NCBI RefSeq assembly: GCF_011761185.1
Contig: NZ_JAAOYM010000001.1
Coordinates: 1,674,001-1,738,000 of the forward strand
Direction: 5' to 3'
Origin: Saccharomonospora amisosensis
GTDB lineage: Bacteria; Actinomycetota; Actinomycetes; Mycobacteriales; Pseudonocardiaceae
DNA: 64,000 bases
Numbering within the stretch: position 1 is the stretch's first letter; each line of letters opens with the position of its first letter. Below the pieces are notes generated by a model. The model worked only from the letters and a program-made list of their open reading frames with translations, was not told the DNA's origin and made no database searches. Both the position numbers and the translations under genes were made by a program. Below, piece by piece: positions 59,902 through 64,000 of this stretch.

Positions 59902-59935
59902 GGTGGTGACCGTTCAACGGTGAGCGGTCACCACC
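59902..59935. terminator. Bidirectional hairpin between metF and the alcohol dehydrogenase gene
   Basis: GGTGGTGACCG (59902-59912) pairs perfectly with CGGTCACCACC (59925-59935) with a 12-base loop, between two convergent genes. GTCTTT follows on the plus strand, giving a short T-run. Confidence 0.7.
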
Positions 59936-59958
59936 GTCTTTCGTGCGCAGGCCGAGCA

Positions 59959-61071
59959 TCAGTGCTCGTGGACGATGACGCCGCGGATGTTCTTGCCGTC
60001 CACCAGATCCGTGAACCCCTGGTTGACCTGCTCCAGGGTGTACTTGGTGGTGACCAGTTCGTCCAGCTTCAGTTGACCCGCCTGGTACAGGTCGAGCGCC
60101 TTGCCGATGTCGTACTGCGGGTTCGACGAGCCGAACAGCGCACCCTTGATCGTTTTCTCGAACAGCGTGAGCAGGCTGCCCGAGACCTGCACCGTGATCT
60201 TCTCGGGGTTCGCCAGCCCGGTGATCACCACGACGCCGCCCTTGCCGACCGCGTCGAACGCCGCCGCCACCACGGACTCGTCCACCACACCGACGGTCAC
60301 CAGCGCCTGGTCGGCCAGTTGGCCCCTGGTGAGGTCCACGATCGCGGCCTGCGCCTCCTCCGCCGTGGCGAAGGCATGGGTGGCGCCGAACTTCATGGCG
60401 GTGTCGCGCTTGAACGCGATCGGATCGACGACGACGACGTTCTTGGCACCCGCGTGCGCGGCGCCCTGCACGGAGTTGATCCCGATGCCGCCGATGCCGT
60501 AGATCACCACGGTGTCACCGGGCCGGACCCCTCCCGCGTTGATGGCCGTGCCCCAGCCGGTGGGCACCCCGCAGCCGACGAGCACCGCCACGTCCAGCGG
60601 CAGGCTCTCGTCCACCTTGACCACCGAGGCCTGGTTGACCGTGCCGTACTGGGAGAAGGTGCCGAGCATGCACATGGCGCCGTAGTCGACTCCGCCGGAG
60701 TGCAGCCGGAAGGTCCCGTCCGGCATGCAGCCCTCGCTGATCGTGGCGCCGAGGTCGCACAGGTTCTGCCTGCCGGTGGAGCAGTACCGGCAGTGGCCGC
60801 AACTGGGGATGAAGCTGCACACCACGTGGTCGCCCGGCTTGACCTTGGTGACGCCCGCGCCGACCTCCTCGATGATGCCCGCGCCCTCGTGGCCGCCGAC
60901 GATGGGGAACCGGGGCGGGATGTCACCCTCGGACATGTGCAGGTCGGAGTGGCACAGCCCGGCCGCGACGAAACGGATCAGGACCTCGTCGGTCTTCGGC
61001 CCTTCCAGGTCCAGTTCCATGATCTCGAACGGGCGGTGGAAGCCAGTGAGAACGGCTGCCTTCGTCTTCAC
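59959..61071 (-). CDS. Zinc-dependent alcohol dehydrogenase, NDMA-dependent type
   Basis: A 370-aa medium-chain dehydrogenase. Catalytic zinc region GLCHSDLHMSEG and GGHEGAGIIEEVG; structural zinc cysteines in PSCGHCRYCSTGRQNLC; nucleotide loop IYGIGGIGINSVQGA followed by VVVDP (Asp suggests NAD). The overall pattern fits the actinobacterial NDMA-dependent alcohol dehydrogenases, which hold their cofactor tightly and are often used with mycofactocin. No mycofactocin genes are in the window. Substrate unknown. Confidence 0.88.
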   Translation of the reverse strand: MKTKAAVLTGFHRPFEIMELDLEGPKTDEVLIRFVAAGLCHSDLHMSEGDIPPRFPIVGGHEGAGIIEEVGAGVTKVKPGDHVVCSFIPSCGHCRYCSTGRQNLCDLGATISEGCMPDGTFRLHSGGVDYGAMCMLGTFSQYGTVNQASVVKVDESLPLDVAVLVGCGVPTGWGTAINAGGVRPGDTVVIYGIGGIGINSVQGAAHAGAKNVVVVDPIAFKRDTAMKFGATHAFATAEEAQAAIVDLTRGQLADQALVTVGVVDESVVAAAFDAVGKGGVVVITGLANPEKITVQVSGSLLTLFEKTIKGALFGSSNPQYDIGKALDLYQAGQLKLDELVTTKYTLEQVNQGFTDLVDGKNIRGVIVHEH

Positions 61072-61269
61072 CGTGACCCTCCTTCGGGGATGACTGCACG
61101 CCAGTGGCCCTGAGCGCCGGAACCCGACCCTGGCAGCCGGTCACGATGAGAGCAAGAAGGTATCCGCCTCACGGAAGTGCGCTTTCCAGCCGCGCGCGAG
61201 ACGTTCTCGCATGGAAGGAAGCGTTCCGATGCTGGCGGGTGTGGCGCCGTGCCGGTTGGCTGTGTTGGC

Positions 61270-61755
61270 ATGACCGCCGGACTGCTCTTCGCCGCGACCC
61301 TGCTCGCCACCCTGACCTGCGGGCTCGTCGCGGGCGTCTGCTTCGCGTTCTCCTCGTTCGTGCTGCGCGCGCTGGCTCGGCTGCCTGCGGCACGGGGGAT
61401 CGCGGCGATGCAGTCGGTGAACCGGGCGGTGCTCAACCCGCTGTTTCTCGGGGTGTTCGTCGGCGCGGCGCTGCTCAGCCTCGCGCTCGCGGTGGTGGCG
61501 GTGTTGCGGTGGGATCAGGACGGCTCGGTGTGGCCGCTGGCGGGTGGCGTGCTCTACGTGTTCGGCACCTTCGTGCTGACCGGGGTCGTGCACGTGCCAC
61601 GCAACGAGGCGCTGCTGCGGGTCGGCGCCGAGAGTGAGGAAGGCGCTCGGCTGTGGGCGCGGTTCGTGCCGGTGTGGGGTGCGGCCAACCACGTCCGCAC
61701 GCTGGCCGCCCTCGCCGCCTCGGCGTGCTTCGCGGTCTCGCTGGCCTCCGTGTGA
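61270..61755 (+). CDS. DUF1772 membrane protein
   Basis: A 161-aa protein with four predicted membrane helices (TAGLLFAATLLATLTCGLVAG; NPLFLGVFVGAALLSLALAV; LAGGVLYVFGTFVLTGVV; HVRTLAALAASACFAVSL). The conserved FSSFVLRAL, the Asn in MQSVNRAVLNP and VPRNEAL are typical of DUF1772, related to anthrone-oxygenase-like proteins. ATG 61270 is chosen for the helix start; the open frame begins at 61177. Function not established. Confidence 0.8.
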   Translation: MTAGLLFAATLLATLTCGLVAGVCFAFSSFVLRALARLPAARGIAAMQSVNRAVLNPLFLGVFVGAALLSLALAVVAVLRWDQDGSVWPLAGGVLYVFGTFVLTGVVHVPRNEALLRVGAESEEGARLWARFVPVWGAANHVRTLAALAASACFAVSLASV

Positions 61756-61785
61756 CCGTGTGACCGTGTGGTGGTGTTACGACGT

Positions 61786-63255
61786 TCAGTGCCGATTCGG
61801 CGCGGCGTGGACTAGTTCGGCGATGCCGTCCTCGACACCACGAGCCAACGCGTCGGCGTCGGGCACACTGCGCGCGTCTGTCGTCACCCCGATCGACAGC
61901 GTGTCACCGTAACTGAGCACGGCGATACCGGTGCGTAGCCGCAGCCCGATGGGAACGTAGGGCAGCAGCCGCACGATCCGGTCGTCGCCGAACAGCCGAA
62001 GCTGTTGCCTCGGGCCGGGTACGTTCGTGACCACGGTGACGATGTTGCGTTGCGGCAGCCGCGCGGCCGCGCGCACGGCCCACGACAGCGGCGGGAACGG
62101 GCCCTGCCGGGCGAACCCGAGCAACGACGAGCTCACCTGCGCTTCCTGGCTGTGCTTCAGCCCGGCCAGCCGCTCGTGCACGACGCTCAGCCGCTCGATC
62201 GGGTCGGCGATGTCCACCGGCAACAACGGCAGCAGCCACGACAACTGGTTGCCAGGGCCTCGGGGTTGTCTCGCGCCGCGCGCCGAGACCGGCACGAGTG
62301 CACGCAGCAGGTGTGGGTGGATCCGTTCGCCCCTGCGCAGCAGCAACTCGCGGAACGCGCCGGTCACCGCGGCGAGCACCACGTCGTTGACCGTGACCCC
62401 GTGGTGCCGCGCCACGGTGGTCACGTCGCGAAGCGGCGCCTGCGCGACGCGATACCTACGTTCCCGCCCGATCGGTCCGCTCAGCGACGAGGGTGCTACC
62501 GGCACGAGGACACGGGCCAGCGTCCCCAGCCCGCGGGCCGTCGCCGCCGCCCCCTTCGCGGCCCTGCCGGGGTGACGCAGCGCCTCGGCGCAGCGTCGCG
62601 CCTGGTGCAGCGGCGCCGTGGTGAGATCGCCGAGCGCGGTAACGGCACGCCGCAGCGCACCGGGGCCGGGCGGCGGCGCGGGTCCGGCGGGTGGCTCTGC
62701 TGGTTCCGGCGGCTCAGCTCGTCGCGGTGGTTGCGGTGGTTGCGGCGGTTCGGCGGTGAGAACCGCCGCGAGCAACGCGAAACCGGCCAGCGCGTCGGCG
62801 ATGCTGTGGTGTGCCCTGACCAACAACGCCCACCGTCCGCCCGCGAGGCCCTCGACGAGCCAGCACTGCCACAGCGGGCGATCGTGATCGAGCCGGTCCG
62901 ACATCACCATCCCGACCAGGTCCGCCAGTTGCGAGTCGTCGCCGGGAACGGGCAGCGCCGCGCGCTTGACGTGGTAGTCGAAGTCCACCTCGGTGTCCTC
63001 CCACCACGGTCTGCCGAGGTCGAACGGCACCCTGCGGACGCGTTGCCGGTGCCTGCTCACAGCGGCCAGCCGGGGCCGAAGCGACTCGACGAACCGCTCC
63101 CGCGCCGGCGGCGAGCCCTCCACAACGGCCACCGCAGCGACCTCCAGGGTGGCGTTGCGGTCGGCGATCTCCGCGTCCAGGAAGGCCGCATCCAGCGGGC
63201 TCAGCCGCCGACGGCCCTGCTCGACGGCCTGTTCGACGGTGTCCGAGCTACTCAT
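61786..63255 (-). CDS. WS/DGAT-family acyltransferase
   Basis: A 489-aa wax-ester synthase / diacylglycerol acyltransferase-like enzyme, which makes storage lipid from acyl-CoA. N-terminal LSPLDAAFLDAE, catalytic motif RAHHSIADALAG (HHxxxD kept, usual Gly is Ala) and a C-terminal TNVPGPRQQLRLFG. A Pro/Glu/Ala-rich linker of about 30 residues (PQPPQPPRRAEPPEPAEPP) sits between the two halves. ATG 63255 overlaps the PhoU stop (ATGA). Transferase activity of members with altered HHxxxDG varies, so the product is uncertain. Confidence 0.87.
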   Translation of the reverse strand: MSSSDTVEQAVEQGRRRLSPLDAAFLDAEIADRNATLEVAAVAVVEGSPPARERFVESLRPRLAAVSRHRQRVRRVPFDLGRPWWEDTEVDFDYHVKRAALPVPGDDSQLADLVGMVMSDRLDHDRPLWQCWLVEGLAGGRWALLVRAHHSIADALAGFALLAAVLTAEPPQPPQPPRRAEPPEPAEPPAGPAPPPGPGALRRAVTALGDLTTAPLHQARRCAEALRHPGRAAKGAAATARGLGTLARVLVPVAPSSLSGPIGRERRYRVAQAPLRDVTTVARHHGVTVNDVVLAAVTGAFRELLLRRGERIHPHLLRALVPVSARGARQPRGPGNQLSWLLPLLPVDIADPIERLSVVHERLAGLKHSQEAQVSSSLLGFARQGPFPPLSWAVRAAARLPQRNIVTVVTNVPGPRQQLRLFGDDRIVRLLPYVPIGLRLRTGIAVLSYGDTLSIGVTTDARSVPDADALARGVEDGIAELVHAAPNRH

Positions 63256-63899
63256 CCGGCGGCTCCGGCTTGGAACAGCACCCTGCGCGCCAGCGAGACG
63301 GCGTGGTCGGCGAACCGTTCGTAGTAGCGCCCCAGCAGTGTCAGCTCCAGCACCGCCTCGACATCCAGACCGTGGTCAGCGCACAGCAGATCCCGGTACA
63401 GCGAGGAGACCAGCCGGTCCATCTCGTCGTCGTCGCGGTCGAGTTCGTAGGCCGCCTCGGTGTCGTGCCGCGCCATCGCGGCGCGCACCTTCGCCATCAG
63501 CCGCTGCGCCGTCTCTCCCATGGCCGCGACGGTCGGCAGCACCACCGGGGGCAGCGCGGGCCGCGGCGCCATTCGAGGTACCAGTTCCGCGACGTGCCTT
63601 GCCATCGCCCCCATGCGGGCCAGGTCCGCGCTCATCCGCAGGCCCGCCACGATCGTGCGCAGGTCACCGGCGACCGGCCGCAGTTCGGCCAGCATCTCCA
63701 CCGCTTCCTCGTCGAGCCGGTGGTGCAGCGCCACGATCGTCCCCTCCTCGGCGACCACCGTCCGCGCCAACTCCGCGTCACCCGCGACGACCGCCGTGGT
63801 CGCCCGGTTCATCGCGCCCTCGGCCAGCCGTGCCAGATCGGCCAGCCGGTTCGTGAAGGCCGCGAGTTCGGCGCCGTGGGAGTCGTAGGACTCGCGCAT
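63252..63899 (-). CDS. phoU: PhoU-type phosphate signalling regulator
   Basis: A 215-aa two-repeat helical-bundle protein (each repeat about 100 residues: FTNRLADLARLAEGAMNRATTAVVAGD... and PTVAAMGETAQRLMAKVRAAMARHD...). The metal-cluster motifs are DLRTIVAGLRMSADLARMG (repeat 1) and LTLLGRYYERFADHAVSLARR (repeat 2). It modulates PhoR/Pst signalling. It overlaps the acyltransferase start by 4 bases, so both are expressed together. No pst or phoR genes are in the window; 63900-64000 holds only its upstream region. Confidence 0.88.
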   Translation of the reverse strand: MRESYDSHGAELAAFTNRLADLARLAEGAMNRATTAVVAGDAELARTVVAEEGTIVALHHRLDEEAVEMLAELRPVAGDLRTIVAGLRMSADLARMGAMARHVAELVPRMAPRPALPPVVLPTVAAMGETAQRLMAKVRAAMARHDTEAAYELDRDDDEMDRLVSSLYRDLLCADHGLDVEAVLELTLLGRYYERFADHAVSLARRVLFQAGAAG

Positions 63900-64000
63900 G
63901 CCCGCACGGTAGGAGCGGGGAGTGGGCCGTTCACAGGGCCCAACGTCGCACGGCGACGGGACGTGGGGCCCTGCCCGTGCCCGCGCGGGCTGCGCAGGGT

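Noticed and set aside
1-64000. tRNA or rRNA genes, plasmid or phage origin and attachment sites
   Set aside because: None could be seen by eye on either strand; a short or degenerate one cannot be excluded without a covariance search.

Overview
The window is high-GC actinobacterial chromosome. GTG starts are common, stop and start codons often overlap by 4 bases (GTGA or ATGA), and the gene content fits the Pseudonocardiaceae: DUF5753-type XRE regulators, a 13E12-type HNH protein, an NDMA-dependent alcohol dehydrogenase type, a WS/DGAT-like acyltransferase and a mycobacterial-type adenosine kinase. A fused glycine/sarcosine/dimethylglycine N-methyltransferase, as known from Actinopolyspora halophila, points to a halophilic or halotolerant member. 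The genus cannot be fixed from the sequence alone.

Layout. 0-5.6 kb: Ppx/GppA, Fpg-type glycosylase, and a GH65 phosphorylase with its beta-phosphoglucomutase-like partner. 5.6-9.2 kb: CbiMNQO-type Co/Ni importer, a hydrogenase maturation protease and an ArsR-type sensor. 9.3-12.8 kb: photolyase (apparent N-terminal frameshift), LmbE-type deacetylase and a 13E12 HNH protein. 12.8-14.8 kb: a DUF3140 gene broken by a 1,634-bp IS1634-family element with 41-bp target duplications. 14.9-21.2 kb: PaoABC-type molybdenum aldehyde oxidoreductase with an SDR, a SigB/F-type sigma factor and a STAS protein. 21.8-28.1 kb: a tightly packed unit encoding a UGSC-family protein, an unknown partner, a small CxxC protein, two SDRs, a LysR regulator and a two-subunit aconitase X. 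28.1-35.2 kb: CGNR-type regulator, a decayed alpha/beta hydrolase, acyl-CoA synthetase, CYTH, AI-2E, DUF2237, PfkB and SDR genes. 35.2-42.5 kb: MFS exporter and a set of small regulators (GntR, IclR, three XRE) with copies of a shared palindromic element. 42.8-46.6 kb: two Tat-exported phosphatases and an IclR regulator. 46.7-49.0 kb: TPP-dependent 2-oxoacid dehydrogenase E1 alpha/beta with a free-standing lipoyl domain.

49.6-59.9 kb is the most coherent system. A fused GSMT-SDMT uses three SAM per betaine. It is followed by metK (makes SAM), adoK and ahcY (remove SAH and adenosine), metH (remethylates homocysteine) and metF (supplies methyl-THF). Together they encode de novo glycine betaine synthesis with its own methyl cycle. 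MetH needs cobalamin, and a Co/Ni importer lies at 5.6 kb. The end holds an alcohol dehydrogenase, a DUF1772 protein, an acyltransferase and PhoU.

Best candidates for undescribed biology are the UGSC/aconitase X unit (21840-28140) and the regulator group sharing a TGTAGCGCGCTA element (37.4-41.4 kb). Three loci (photolyase, DUF3140, hydrolase) each look repairable at one point by a single G/C in a short run, so sequencing error should be excluded before calling those points mutations.
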